DNA of 14,091 bases from an uncultured Eubacteriales bacterium (GCA_934675045.1 CAKUPI010000022.1:1-14091), one strand, 5' to 3'; counted from the first letter of the stretch, positions 6,878 to 13,990 are shown. The notes: generated by a model from the sequence alone, not told the origin. Made by a program: numbers and translations.

Positions 6878-6932
6878 TCATTCCTCCATTTTGTTTGGTC
6901 AGATGGTTTCTGTCTTTATATCAAGCTTTGCC

Positions 6933-6950
6933 TTGCGGCACGCGCCGCAA
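6933..6950 (-). promoter_or_regulatory. Hairpin between the HdeD-like and hsp20 genes
   Basis: A 7-bp stem TTGCGGC/GCCGCAA has an ACGC loop and no following U tract on either strand. It could be a processing or stability element or a partial attenuator between the two genes. Confidence 0.4.
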
Positions 6951-6961
6951 ACAAGCATTGC

Positions 6962-7492
6962 TTACCTTGTGCGGGGGATACAGGCGTAAACGATGGAGCT
7001 GACGCCTTCCAGCAGAAAGACAAGCCCGACGGTCACGCCAATCGCCGTCACGCTGACCCACGGGTCCAGCATGCAGATGAATCCGGCGGCCATCAGCAGG
7101 ATGCCGACGGCCAGAACCCATCCCCAGCTGCGGACGCCGAAGGCGCGCAAATCAAAGGCGCTGACAAAACGCGAAATGCCGGAAAACAGCAGCCACAGGG
7201 TAAACAGGAAGGGAAGGGACATCAGGGTAAACCACTGGTTGAAGAGCAGGAACAGCGACAAAATCACCGTCAGCACGCCGTCGAGCAGCAGCCAGCCGGA
7301 GCCGAACATCAAACCGCCGGTCGCCGCAAACACCACGATTTCAAGGACGCCGGAGACCAGCATAAAGACGCCGATCATCAGGCCCGCGGTGACCGCCGCG
7401 ATGTCCTGATTGCACAGGCAGTAAATGCCCGCCGCAATCAAAAGCACGCCCGCTATGATATTCAGTACTTTCATGGACTTTGAACGCATCAT
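6962..7492 (-). CDS. HdeD / DUF308-family six-helix membrane protein
   Basis: A 176-residue integral membrane protein. It has six hydrophobic segments at about 8-27, 31-57, 64-85, 90-110, 122-142 and 146-170, in paired repeats of the form 'G-hh-hh-GI...hhGhhhhhxGhh', characteristic of the HdeD/DUF308 family. In E. coli HdeD is linked to acid resistance, but the molecular activity is not known and need not be the same here. The likely start is the first ATG at 7492: AAGGCGGTG, one base from the ideal Shine-Dalgarno, lies 6 nt upstream. A promoter (TTGCCG-17-TATAAT) is 45 bp upstream. It is divergent from the PucR-type regulator and lies upstream of hsp20 on the same strand, which suggests a stress role. 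Family call is good; function is open. Confidence 0.87.
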   Translation of the reverse strand: MMRSKSMKVLNIIAGVLLIAAGIYCLCNQDIAAVTAGLMIGVFMLVSGVLEIVVFAATGGLMFGSGWLLLDGVLTVILSLFLLFNQWFTLMSLPFLFTLWLLFSGISRFVSAFDLRAFGVRSWGWVLAVGILLMAAGFICMLDPWVSVTAIGVTVGLVFLLEGVSSIVYACIPRTR

Positions 7493-7536
7493 CTTTCACA
7501 CCGCCTTTTTCTATTCTTTTCCTGATTTCTGAGCCT

Positions 7537-7565
7537 ATTATAGTCCCGGCCCCTTGAACCGGCAA
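7537..7565 (-). promoter_or_regulatory. Sigma-A promoter of the HdeD-like gene
   Basis: On the minus strand, TTGCCG (7560-7565), a 17-bp spacer and a perfect TATAAT (7537-7542). Its -35 box abuts that of the opposing promoter. Confidence 0.8.
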
Positions 7566-7582
7566 TGGACCGGCGGTATAAT
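7554..7582 (+). promoter_or_regulatory. Sigma-A promoter of the PucR-type regulator gene
   Basis: TTGAAC (7554-7559), a 17-bp spacer and a perfect TATAAT (7577-7582). Transcription should start near 7589, which rules out a TTG start at 7554 and favours the ATG at 7632. The spacer holds part of a direct repeat, ACCGGC, at 7558-7563 and 7569-7574, 11 bp apart: a possible operator. Confidence 0.85.
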
Positions 7583-7631
7583 AAAGAAAAAAGACCTTGT
7601 GCTTTGCGCACAAAGAGAGAGGGCGAGCGGT

Positions 7632-8879
7632 ATGGGCGAGGCAAACTGGACGGGCGGGAGCACCGATGCGCTTCTGGCCGATTTTTTTGCGCAGGACGAC
7701 CTCAAGGCGCTGGCGGTCGACGCCGGAGCGCTGCTCGGGTGCCCGCTTCTCGTGCTGGACGACACCTTTCACGTCGCCGCCCACCATCGGCCGCTCGGGT
7801 TTTCCGACCCTTTGTTTCAAGACTCCGTCCGCCACGGCGAAATTCCCTATGAGTTCAGCGCGATCATCAGCCAAAGCGAAGCGTTGACGGCCGGAAAAGC
7901 GGATTATGTCCTGCTCGAGGGCAGCGCATACCGCCGCCGCTTTGCGCCGCTCGTCAGTTCGGGCGTGCGGCTCGGGTTTCTGATTTGCGTGGACACAGAC
8001 GGGCACCTGCAAAGCGTTCCGCAGGCAGTCTGGAACACGGTCGAGCAGATCTTGGCCAAGCAGGCCTTTATCGAGGCCAGCCGGCACGACAAGCCGTTTG
8101 AAACGGCAGAGGACATTCTGATGCACCTTCTGGACGGCGGCTTTTCCTCGGCCTCGTATTTCCGGCTGCAAGCCTCCGGAACCTATCTTGCCGACTTTCA
8201 CCCCACGGGCTTTGCCTTAATCGATCTGACCGCCTACCACAACGAATACCTCGGCAAGCGGCATTTGAAGGACGAAATCGGCGCACGGTTTCCGCAGTCC
8301 CATGCCTTTTTGTACCAGCGTGACGTATTTCTGTTCCTGCACGGGAGCCATGACCTCGGCAGCTTTTCGGCGCTGGCCGAGGAGTTTTCCCTCAAGATAG
8401 TCCTGTCGGACGGCCTTGACGATTTGTTTGAGCTGCCCGCCCACTACCGCACGGCGCACGAAGCGCTAAAGCTGATGCTGGACGGCCGCTTTCACAGCGG
8501 AAACGTCTGCACGGTGGCGCAGCTGAAAACGCCGCTGCTGCTGAAGAACACCGAGGGGCGCCGCGACCTGATAGCCGGGGGCATCCGGGCGCTCGCCGCG
8601 CACGACAGGGAAAAGGACACGCAGTATTGCGAAACGCTCTACCACTACCTGACCTGCTGCCGCTCGCTGAAAAAAACCTGCGACGCCCTGTTCACCCACC
8701 GCAACACGGTGCTGTACAGAATCCGCAGAATCCAGGACGACTTCCGCATTCCGCTGGACGACCCCGGCGCGCACATGGACCTGCTGCTTGGCGTGTCGCT
8801 GCTGCTGTTCGAGGAAAAAGGCCCCGACTTCTTCCTGCGTTCCGCCATGCAAAACGAAAAAAAGGAGCCGCAATCATGA
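7632..8879 (+). CDS. PucR/CdaR-family transcriptional regulator
   Basis: A 415-residue cytoplasmic DNA-binding regulator. The C-terminus (about 333-395) is the helix-turn-helix of the PucR family: YLTCCRSLKKTCDAL, FTHRNTVLYRIRRI, then a short helix with D-L-L-L-G-V-S-L-L. Residues about 15-150 look like a GAF-type sensor: LLGCPLLVLDDTFHVAAH, then GVRLGFLICVD. A central GGDEF-like PucR segment fills about 160-290. The effector is unknown. The start is the ATG with AGAGAGGG 8 nt upstream; the frame is open further up, but the promoter TATAAT at 7577-7582 makes earlier starts unlikely. It is divergent from the HdeD-like gene, as often seen for regulators that control themselves and a neighbour, and it overlaps the DUF1003 gene by ATGA. 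Family call is firm; targets are inferred. Confidence 0.88.
   Translation: MGEANWTGGSTDALLADFFAQDDLKALAVDAGALLGCPLLVLDDTFHVAAHHRPLGFSDPLFQDSVRHGEIPYEFSAIISQSEALTAGKADYVLLEGSAYRRRFAPLVSSGVRLGFLICVDTDGHLQSVPQAVWNTVEQILAKQAFIEASRHDKPFETAEDILMHLLDGGFSSASYFRLQASGTYLADFHPTGFALIDLTAYHNEYLGKRHLKDEIGARFPQSHAFLYQRDVFLFLHGSHDLGSFSALAEEFSLKIVLSDGLDDLFELPAHYRTAHEALKLMLDGRFHSGNVCTVAQLKTPLLLKNTEGRRDLIAGGIRALAAHDREKDTQYCETLYHYLTCCRSLKKTCDALFTHRNTVLYRIRRIQDDFRIPLDDPGAHMDLLLGVSLLLFEEKGPDFFLRSAMQNEKKEPQS
8861..8867 (+). promoter_or_regulatory. Ribosome binding site for the DUF1003 gene inside the regulator gene
   Basis: AAAGGAG lies 8 nt before the ATG at 8876, within the last codons of the regulator. It fixes the start and shows the two genes are translated as a coupled pair. 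Confidence 0.85.
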
Positions 8880-9379
8880 AAGAAAACAGAAAACTGCTCA
8901 AAGAGGTGCTCGAGGGAATCCGGCACGACATGACCGACGAAGAGGTGCTGAACCTGCTGGCGGACAGCCAGATTTCGGCCAGAGCCGAAAGCGGAGCGGA
9001 AAAATATACGCTGGGGCAGAAGGCCGCCGACACCATCGCAAAGTTCGCCGGGAGCTGGGCCTTCATCTTTTCCTTTACCGGCGTTCTCGTGCTCTGGATG
9101 CTCGTCAATGTCCTGCTGGCGTCCCGGGCCTTTGACGCCTACCCGTTCATTCTGCTGAATCTGGTGCTCTCCTGTGTGGCGGCCATTCAGGCGCCGCTCA
9201 TTATGATGAGCCAGAACCGTCAGGAGGAAAAGGATCGCCGCCGGGCGGAAAACGATTACAAGGTCAACCTGAAAACCGAGATCATGATCGAGGATCTGTA
9301 CGACAAGGTCAACGCCATTCTCGCGCGGCAGGCGGCGCTGGAAAAGCATTTGCAGGACGGTGACAAAAAAGCGCGCTGA
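8876..9379 (+). CDS. DUF1003 domain membrane protein
   Basis: A 167-residue membrane protein of unknown function. The N-terminal cytoplasmic part (1-57) is charged. Two membrane helices at about 60-83 and 88-111 flank a short loop with D-A-Y-P-F. The diagnostic DUF1003 run follows: FILLNLVLS, then AAIQAPLIMMSQNRQEEKDR. A charged, probably coiled-coil tail (about 113-167) carries conserved DYKVNLKTEIMIEDL. No enzymatic residues stand out. The ATG at 8876 overlaps the regulator's TGA as ATGA. Sharing a transcript with a PucR-type regulator implies that its amount follows the regulator's own expression. The predicted terminator is at 9551-9581, about 170 nt downstream. Family call is strong; function unknown. 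Confidence 0.92.
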   Translation: MKENRKLLKEVLEGIRHDMTDEEVLNLLADSQISARAESGAEKYTLGQKAADTIAKFAGSWAFIFSFTGVLVLWMLVNVLLASRAFDAYPFILLNLVLSCVAAIQAPLIMMSQNRQEEKDRRRAENDYKVNLKTEIMIEDLYDKVNAILARQAALEKHLQDGDKKAR

Positions 9380-9489
9380 AACCGCCCTTGGAAGATGCGG
9401 CGGCAGTGCGGGCGCAAAGCGCGCCGGCCGCAGGCTCTGGCTCAGCCGTCCTGCCGCCCGCGCCGGGCAGGGGTGCGCAGGTCCCGGCG

Positions 9490-9526
9490 AAAAAAGAAGC
9501 GGCATGACCGAGGTCACGCCGTTTCT
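9490..9526 (-). terminator. Rho-independent terminator of the SLH/GH18-rarA-lipoprotein unit
   Basis: On the minus strand a long hairpin has arms at 9513-9526 and 9495-9508 and a 4-nt loop, with one G-U pair and one mismatch. It is followed by TTTTTT (9490-9495). It lies 70-105 nt after the lipoprotein stop. A weaker candidate, GGCC/GGCC followed by T6 right at the stop codon (9583-9595), may act earlier. Confidence 0.7.
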
Positions 9527-9550
9527 GCGAGCACATAGCATGAGTTTTTG

Positions 9551-9581
9551 CGCCCTGTATGCGGATATAGGGCGTTTTTTT
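9551..9581 (+). terminator. Rho-independent terminator of the PucR-DUF1003 unit
   Basis: A 10-bp stem CGCCCTGTAT/ATATAGGGCG (9551-9560 with 9565-9574, one G-U pair) has loop GCGG and is followed by T7 (9575-9581). The 3' untranslated region 9380-9550 is GC-rich and foldable, but I recognise no RNA family or gene in it. Confidence 0.85.
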
Positions 9582-9595
9582 GATAAAAAAGGCCT

Positions 9596-10813
9596 TTACC
9601 GGCCGAAGTCGAGCACATAAACCTGCTTGGGGTGCTCGAGTGTGGGCGCGGTGGCAAACACGGCGGTGCGCTCGTCGGCGGTGAAGCAGGCTTCGTTAAA
9701 GACAAGGCCGGAGAGAGGGAAGGAAAAGCGGGTTTCGCCCGTCCGGGCGTCAAAAATCAGGGCGTCGCAGCCGTCGGCATTTTGCAGGGCGACGGCCAAA
9801 TGTGCGCCGTTTGGGCTGAGGGTAAACTGGCAGAGGGCCGACGGATCGCCGATGGCGGAGAGAGGCGTTTCGACGGCGTCCTGTCCGTCGGCGGTGCAGA
9901 AGCCGCAGGGAAGATAGGGATACCAGCCGCTGTAAAAAAGCTGCCGGTCGACAAAGCGGACCTCGTTGCTGCCCAGCAGCTCCAGCGGGCGGACCTCGCC
10001 TTCAGCGACATCGGCGATAAAGGGGGCGTGGATGCTCTCCCAAGCCGCCATTTTAAAGGAAAGCAGACGGCTGTCGCGCGACCAGTCGGTCGGCGAGGGG
10101 AGCAGCTCGTCGCCGTCCTCCGTTGTGCCGTTGGGGATTTCCAGATAAACGGCGGAGTAGTCGGGGCCGGTGACGCGCAGGCCCTGCATGGTGCTCAGCG
10201 CCGCATAGCGCTTGTCGGGCGAGAGGGAAAGGGAGACAATGCCCGCGTCGGACGGCGCGGGAACGGACGACGCCGTGACGGCCTGCGGGTCGATAAAGAG
10301 AATGTCGCGGTATTCATAGCTTTCGGAATCAAGGGTGACGACGGAAACGGTGCCGTCGTCATAGACGCGGTCGGGGTAGACGCCGATCACTCCGACATCG
10401 ATCCACTGCTGCAAAAAATCGCCCGTTTCCAGCGAGAAAAAGTAGACCGAGGAGTTTTCCGACACGGTGCCGTCCGCGTTGAGCGGCGACACAAAAAAGA
10501 GTACCCGGTCGCTTCCGGCGACAAAAATGCTGTCGACCGTCATATTGTGGTCGGAAAAATACGAGGTGTCGATTTTCCAGACGCCCTCGGCAACGACGGT
10601 GTTTTGCGCGGTGATCTCCGGGTCCGGACGGCTCGGCGCGGGCGCAGCGGGCTGCGGATCGTCAGGCTGCGGCCTGGCGGGCGCCGGGTCGACGGGGGCG
10701 GGGCCTGGCATGTCCGGCCCGTCGGGGGCGGGCTGGCGGTCGGAGCAGCCGGGCAGAAGGAGAAAGAGAGCGGCCAGAAGCAGGGCAAGCTTGGGCAAAG
10801 CGCGTTTTATCAT
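9596..10813 (-). CDS. Lipoprotein with beta-propeller-like domain
   Basis: A 405-residue predicted surface lipoprotein of unknown function. It starts MIKRALPK, has a leucine-rich hydrophobic core and the lipobox LPGC with the lipidated cysteine at residue 23. Residues about 27-66 are a Pro/Asp/Ala linker. The remainder is beta-rich with repeated blades of the TolB/WD40-like kind: VSLSLSPDKRYAALST, TDWSRDSRLLSFKM, CQFTLSPNGAHLAVAL and FTADERTAVFAT. These recurring 'S-P-D/N-x-x-x-h-A' turns suggest a propeller that binds protein or wall material. The ATG overlaps the rarA stop by ATGA, with AAGGGG about 9 nt upstream, so it is translationally coupled to rarA. The frame stays open upstream for another 255 codons, but that stretch is antisense-like low-complexity sequence inside rarA and lacks a lipobox start. 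Third and last gene of its unit. Confidence 0.8.
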   Translation of the reverse strand: MIKRALPKLALLLAALFLLLPGCSDRQPAPDGPDMPGPAPVDPAPARPQPDDPQPAAPAPSRPDPEITAQNTVVAEGVWKIDTSYFSDHNMTVDSIFVAGSDRVLFFVSPLNADGTVSENSSVYFFSLETGDFLQQWIDVGVIGVYPDRVYDDGTVSVVTLDSESYEYRDILFIDPQAVTASSVPAPSDAGIVSLSLSPDKRYAALSTMQGLRVTGPDYSAVYLEIPNGTTEDGDELLPSPTDWSRDSRLLSFKMAAWESIHAPFIADVAEGEVRPLELLGSNEVRFVDRQLFYSGWYPYLPCGFCTADGQDAVETPLSAIGDPSALCQFTLSPNGAHLAVALQNADGCDALIFDARTGETRFSFPLSGLVFNEACFTADERTAVFATAPTLEHPKQVYVLDFGR

Positions 10814-12081
10814 GACGGTGACCCCTTGATTTTTTTCCAGTATTCGCGGGCCTGCAGCTCGGCCTTGTTGGAGCCTTCGCGGTAGTAATCGGCGTTTTTC
10901 AGAATGTCGGGCAGATACTGCTGCTCTACATAATTGCCGGGGAAATCGTGCGGATAGCGATAGGTCAGGCCGCGGCCCATTTTCGCGGCGCCGGCGTAGT
11001 GGGCGTCCCTGATGGCGTCGGGGATGTCGCCGATGCGGCCGTTTTTTACGTCGGCCATGGCGGCGGCGATGGCGGCCGAGGCCGAGTTGGACTTGGGGGC
11101 GGTGGCCAGCAGAATGGCGGCCTCTGCCAGCGGAAGCTGCGCTTCGGGCAGGCCCAGCTGCACGGCGGAATCGACGCAGGCCTTGACAATGGCGGCAGCC
11201 TGCGGGTAGGCCAGGCCGACGTCCTCGCTGGCGACGCACAAAAGCCGCCGGCAGGCCGAGGGAAGGTCGCCGTTTGCCAGCAGGCGGGCCAGATAGTGCA
11301 GCGAGGCGTTGACGTCGGAGCCGCGCAGCGACTTGTGAAAGGCCGACAGAATGTCGTAATGGCTGTCGCCGTCGCGGTCGTAGCGCGAGGCGGATTTCTG
11401 CGTGGCCGCCCGGGCGTCCTCGAGCGTGACCGACAGGCGATCGCCCTCGTGCCGCGCCGCCGCCGTCAGAAGCTCGACCGCGTTGACGGCCTTGCGCACG
11501 TCGCCGCCGCAGGCCGACGACACGGCGTCGACCACCCCGTCCTCGAGCGCGATTTCGGCGTGCAGCTCGCGGGCGCACAGTGCAAAGGCGCGCTGCACGG
11601 CACGCGCCGCGGCCTCGCGCGGAATGGGCCGGAACTCGAAGATGGTGCTGCGGCTCAAAATGGCGTTGTAAACGTAAAAATACGGGTTTTCCGTCGTCGA
11701 GGCGATCAGGGTGATTTTGCCGCTTTCGATGAACTCGAGCAGCGACTGCTGCTGCTTTTTGTTAAAGTACTGAATCTCGTCAAGGTACAGGAGCACGCCC
11801 TGAGGCGCCAGCAGGGTGTCCAGCTCGGAAACAATGCCGCGAATGTCGCTTGTCGAGGCGGTGGTGGCGTTGAGCCGGTACAGGCGGCGGCTGGTCTTGC
11901 CGGCGATAATCTGGGCAAGGGTCGTTTTGCCGACGCCCGAGGGGCCGTAAAAAATCATGTTGGGGATATTCCCGCTTTCGATCAGGCGGCGGAGCAGCCC
12001 GTTTTCGCCCAGAATATGCTCCTGTCCCACGATGTCGCAAAGCTCGGTGGGGCGGATTTTGTCGGCGAGGGGCTGATACAT
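10810..12081 (-). CDS. rarA: Replication-associated recombination protein A (RarA/MgsA), AAA+ ATPase
   Basis: A 423-residue cytoplasmic AAA+ ATPase of the RarA/MgsA/WRNIP1 family, which acts at stalled replication forks and opens DNA ends. It carries Walker A GPSGVGKTT (46-54, Lys52), the sensor region NATTASTSDIRGIV, Walker B LLYLDEIQYFNK (Asp101, Glu102), sensor 1 ASTTENP and the arginine finger in ILSRS (Arg144). Then comes the lid and the family-specific tetramerisation part, with SAFHKSLRGSDVNASLHYLARLL, ASEDVGLAYPQA and the C-terminal YRYPHDFPGNYVEQQYLPD. The common DEIHRFNK of the family reads DEIQYFNK here. The start is supported by GAGAGGAG 7 nt upstream. It begins only 21 nt after the SLH/GH18 stop, and its TGA overlaps the next ATG, so it is the middle gene of a tight unit. 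Identification is firm. Confidence 0.95.
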   Translation of the reverse strand: MYQPLADKIRPTELCDIVGQEHILGENGLLRRLIESGNIPNMIFYGPSGVGKTTLAQIIAGKTSRRLYRLNATTASTSDIRGIVSELDTLLAPQGVLLYLDEIQYFNKKQQQSLLEFIESGKITLIASTTENPYFYVYNAILSRSTIFEFRPIPREAAARAVQRAFALCARELHAEIALEDGVVDAVSSACGGDVRKAVNAVELLTAAARHEGDRLSVTLEDARAATQKSASRYDRDGDSHYDILSAFHKSLRGSDVNASLHYLARLLANGDLPSACRRLLCVASEDVGLAYPQAAAIVKACVDSAVQLGLPEAQLPLAEAAILLATAPKSNSASAAIAAAMADVKNGRIGDIPDAIRDAHYAGAAKMGRGLTYRYPHDFPGNYVEQQYLPDILKNADYYREGSNKAELQAREYWKKIKGSPS

Positions 12082-12102
12082 GGCGAGTCTCCTCTCAAAA
12101 AA

Positions 12103-13845
12103 TTATTGGGCGCGGCGCGATTGCAGCGTCTGCCACACGTCGAAATAGACGTCGCGCTGGCCGGGGTTGGGGGAGTGGGGAATAATGCCGGCCTGCCACA
12201 GAGAAATGCCGTTGACGCCGAACATGGCGGCCAGCGACACCTTGGCGTCGATGCTGCGGGCGTCCTCGTACCACACGACGTTGGTCGTGCCGTCGCTCGG
12301 GTCAAAATAGCGGATGCAGGGGCTTTGGTAGTTTTCAAAGTAGAACATTTCGGTGCTGTCCTGCGACAGACGGTTGTAAACGGCCGTCATGCCCGAGATC
12401 ATGCCCTTGGAGTTTTGCACCTTTCCGTCGACAATTTCCCAGCGCAGGGTGCCGAAGCTGACGGCCAGCAGAACCTTGCTGCGGTCCTGCACGCCGTCTT
12501 CCGGGTTGACAATGTCCTGAAGGGCGGTATAGACGCGGGCGATGGGGGCCAGCGGCGTCTCGGGCAGCGAGGTGTTTTTCTGGTAGCTGGGCATGGTGGT
12601 CGAGGCGAAATCGTGGGCCATCAGGATGACGCGATCGCAAATCTCGCCGAGCGTGCGGTAGTCGTAGCCCTTGTACCAGTCGCGGGGCGGCACGGCAATG
12701 GACAGGTCCATGCCCGCGGGCAAAGCGTCGCGCAGCTCCTGCATAAAGCTGTTGAGCTGAGGGGCGTAGGCGGCCAGCGTCAGGCCCTCAAAGTCGATGG
12801 TGACGCCGCTGTAAGCAATGCCGCCGGTCTGTCCGGTGACCCGGGCGACAATTTGCGCAATGGCCGACTGCCGCTGCGCGGCGTCGGGCAAAATCTGATC
12901 GACGTCGCGGACCACGTCGCCGTCGGGCAGGGTGACTTTTTGGCTGCGGTCCATGAAAATGCACAGGTTATAGGGGACCGAGGCGGCGGTGAGCGGGGAA
13001 ATCAGGTTGGCCGCCGTGCCCGAAGGATACCACTGGTTGGAGTTCTGGCTGGTCGTGTTGAGATAAGCGCCGTCCTTGCTGTTCCAGTATTCCAGCTTGG
13101 CCCAGCCGAAGCTGACGCTGTCCGACTGCGCGAGCAAATCGGACTGCCGCGCGCCACCCGTGTAGTGGTAGAAGGTATGTAGCTCGTTCAGCGTGGAAAA
13201 AACGCGGCGGTACAGGCGCATGACCATGGCGGCCGCCTGCTCGCGCGTCGCCGAGGCGTCAGGCTCGAAGCGGAAGGCGCCGTCCGCGGGAATGCCGTTG
13301 ATGATGCCGAACTGATAGGCCAGAATCATGCGGCCGTAGGCGTCGCCGCTGTTTGCGGGGGTGACGTCGGTAAAGGGCGAGGCCGTGCCCGTCACGGCCG
13401 TCTGCCGGGCCAGCGTGCCGTAGCCGAGGGCGCCTACAAGCATACAGGCGATTTCTTCGCGGGTGATGTCGTCACCGGGGCGGAAAAGCCCGCCCGCCTC
13501 GACTGCGCCGTGCCGGACGGCGGCGCCGATGTGCGCCGTGGCATAGCCGTAAAGGGGATCGGGCAGATCGTCAAAAGAGGAAGGGGTGCTTTCGTCAAGC
13601 TCCCAGCCCAAAAGACGCGAAAGGAGCACGACAAAATCGGCGCGCTTGAGGGTCAGATGAATGCCGTAACGGTTGCCGCCGATGCCCTCGGTAATGCCCA
13701 GCTCGCGCAAGTCGAGAATGTCCTGATAGGCGTAGCTGGAAGCGGGAACATCGTCAAACGGCTCTGCCGCGGCAATGGGGGAGGGCAGGGTGGAAAAACA
13801 GAGGCCGGCGGCCAGAGCCGCGGCGCACAGGCGTTTCAATCGCAT
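12103..13845 (-). CDS. S-layer homology protein with GH18-family glycosidase-like domain
   Basis: A 580-residue secreted surface protein. Residues 1-27 are a signal peptide (MRLKRLCAAALAAG, cleavage near AAA-E). Three SLH repeats occupy about 29-82, 90-145 and 155-215 (FDDVPASSYAYQDI, then LTLKRADFVVLLSRLLG; DITREEIACMLVGALGY; FTDVTPAN, then ATREQAAAMVMRLY); these bind pyruvylated secondary wall polymers and fix the protein to the wall. Residues about 240-575 match the GH18 barrel of the YaaH/SleL kind: GVTIDFEGL with the probable acid Glu353 and Asp351, DLSIAVPPRDW, VILMAHDFAS and the terminal strand GVNGISLWQAG. The canonical DxxDxDxE reads SxxTxDxE, and the strand-6 Tyr of M-x-Y-D is His. 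The start has AGGAGGT 5 nt upstream. It is the first gene of a unit with rarA and a lipoprotein. Likely substrate is peptidoglycan or a related glycan. Confidence 0.9.
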   Translation of the reverse strand: MRLKRLCAAALAAGLCFSTLPSPIAAAEPFDDVPASSYAYQDILDLRELGITEGIGGNRYGIHLTLKRADFVVLLSRLLGWELDESTPSSFDDLPDPLYGYATAHIGAAVRHGAVEAGGLFRPGDDITREEIACMLVGALGYGTLARQTAVTGTASPFTDVTPANSGDAYGRMILAYQFGIINGIPADGAFRFEPDASATREQAAAMVMRLYRRVFSTLNELHTFYHYTGGARQSDLLAQSDSVSFGWAKLEYWNSKDGAYLNTTSQNSNQWYPSGTAANLISPLTAASVPYNLCIFMDRSQKVTLPDGDVVRDVDQILPDAAQRQSAIAQIVARVTGQTGGIAYSGVTIDFEGLTLAAYAPQLNSFMQELRDALPAGMDLSIAVPPRDWYKGYDYRTLGEICDRVILMAHDFASTTMPSYQKNTSLPETPLAPIARVYTALQDIVNPEDGVQDRSKVLLAVSFGTLRWEIVDGKVQNSKGMISGMTAVYNRLSQDSTEMFYFENYQSPCIRYFDPSDGTTNVVWYEDARSIDAKVSLAAMFGVNGISLWQAGIIPHSPNPGQRDVYFDVWQTLQSRRAQ

Positions 13846-13851
13846 AAGGGA

Positions 13852-13858
13852 CCTCCTG
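13852..13858 (-). promoter_or_regulatory. Strong ribosome binding site of the SLH/GH18 gene
   Basis: On the minus strand a full AGGAGGT lies a few nt before the ATG at 13845, which fixes the start and predicts high expression. The promoter upstream (13860-13990) is unclear; GATAAT near 13893 on the minus strand is a possible -10 without a convincing -35. Confidence 0.65.
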
Positions 13859-13990
13859 TCAAAGCGTGGAAAAGGATAAATTTACACTTCATTATCATGC
13901 CACAATTCGCGGTATATTGCAATTGGAAAAGAGACCATGTTTTCAGATTGTTTTCTTTTGGCGCGGCGCAGCCGACGCAAAATCAGGGGA

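Noticed and set aside
7554..7631. Upstream TTG start for the PucR-type regulator
   Set aside because: The TTG is part of the predicted -35 box and the -10 box lies inside the extended frame, so it would not be transcribed. The ATG at 7632 has its own ribosome binding site.
9380..9550. A possible small RNA, riboswitch or small gene after DUF1003
   Set aside because: The stretch is GC-rich with several hairpins, but I recognise no conserved RNA motif and no credible start with a ribosome binding site. The best hairpin is explained as the minus-strand terminator.
10814..11578. N-terminal extension of the propeller lipoprotein by 255 codons
   Set aside because: The extension lies inside rarA in another frame, is Arg-rich and lacks structure. 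The ATG at 10813 has a ribosome binding site, signal peptide and lipobox.
10948..13182. A 744-codon open frame on the + strand opposite rarA and the SLH/GH18 gene
   Set aside because: It lies antisense to two clearly identified proteins, spans their gene boundary, and has biased composition and no ribosome binding site.
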